Source of the DNA: an uncultured Clostridia bacterium
Lineage (GTDB): Bacteria > Bacillota > Clostridia > Christensenellales > Borkfalkiaceae
Reading direction: 5' to 3'
Length of the DNA stretch: 5,056 nt
NCBI GenBank assembly: GCA_934272745.1
Contig: CAKQSI010000067.1
Location: 1-5,056 of the forward strand
This document shows, in pieces, positions 5,003 through 5,056 of the stretch (positions within the stretch are counted from its first letter, which is position 1; each line of letters begins with the position of its first letter). The notes beneath the pieces are model-generated. The model saw nothing but the letters and a program-made list of their open reading frames with translations. It ran no database searches and had not been told where the DNA came from. The position numbers and the translations under genes were made by a program.

Positions 5003-5056
5003 TGGCGATGACCTATCCTCCCGAGCAGTCGCCCGCTAAGTACTTTCGGCGCGAGA
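5003..5056 (-). rRNA. rrf: 5S ribosomal RNA, 3' part (cut by the window edge)
   Basis: The minus strand reads GCGCCGAAAGTACTTAGCGG, then GCGACTGCTCGGGAGGATAG, then GTCATCGCCAC. This matches the 3' half of bacterial 5S rRNA: the conserved GCGCCGA, the GGGAG(A/G)(A/G)TAGGTC loop E/helix IV region and the terminal CGCC that pairs with the 5' end. About 54 of roughly 117 nt are inside the window; the 3' end is placed to within a few bases. The 16S and 23S genes would be expected beyond the right edge if the operon has the usual order. Confidence 0.92.

Overview
The window looks like a piece of a Firmicutes (Clostridia-like, probably gut-associated) chromosome. The evidence is a Gram-positive-style 5S rRNA end, AGGAG-type ribosome binding sites, TTGACA/TATAAT-type promoters with 17-bp spacers, and a BspA-type leucine-rich-repeat lipoprotein with MBG-like domains and a Thr/Pro/Glu stalk. 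A more exact taxon cannot be given from the sequence alone. Every gene I can support reads on the minus strand, so transcription runs from right to left.

Right end (about 4560-5056): the last ~54 nt of a 5S rRNA and its strong intrinsic terminator close an rRNA operon that extends beyond the window. Directly downstream lies a minisatellite of six 57-60-bp units. Its far edge carries a degenerate echo of the 5S 3' flank and terminator.

Middle right (3825-4480): an AT-rich two-gene operon has its own consensus promoter, a 123-codon gene, a 52-codon gene whose ribosome binding site overlaps the first gene's stop codon, and a strong hairpin terminator. I recognise neither product. The base composition contrasts with the GC-richer lipoprotein gene, which suggests an acquired cassette.

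Middle left (3330-3670): a phased A/T-rich block and a near-consensus promoter face a stretch of about 230 nt with no credible ORF. That stretch is full of perfect hairpins and ends in a T-rich tract. I interpret it as a structured non-coding RNA or regulatory leader of unknown family. Its 3' part contains a segment that can pair with either of two identical 7-mers, an attenuator-like geometry.

Left (252-3202): a consensus promoter, a leader with two matched 9-bp/7-nt hairpins, a strong ribosome binding site with a GTG start, and a 940-residue surface lipoprotein. The protein comprises a lipobox, a Thr/Pro/Glu linker, about three MBG-like beta domains, InlB-B-like repeats and about a dozen BspA/LRR_5 repeats. 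The leftmost 251 bp hold no recognisable gene.

The units appear to be independently transcribed. The only clear functional coupling is between the two small genes.
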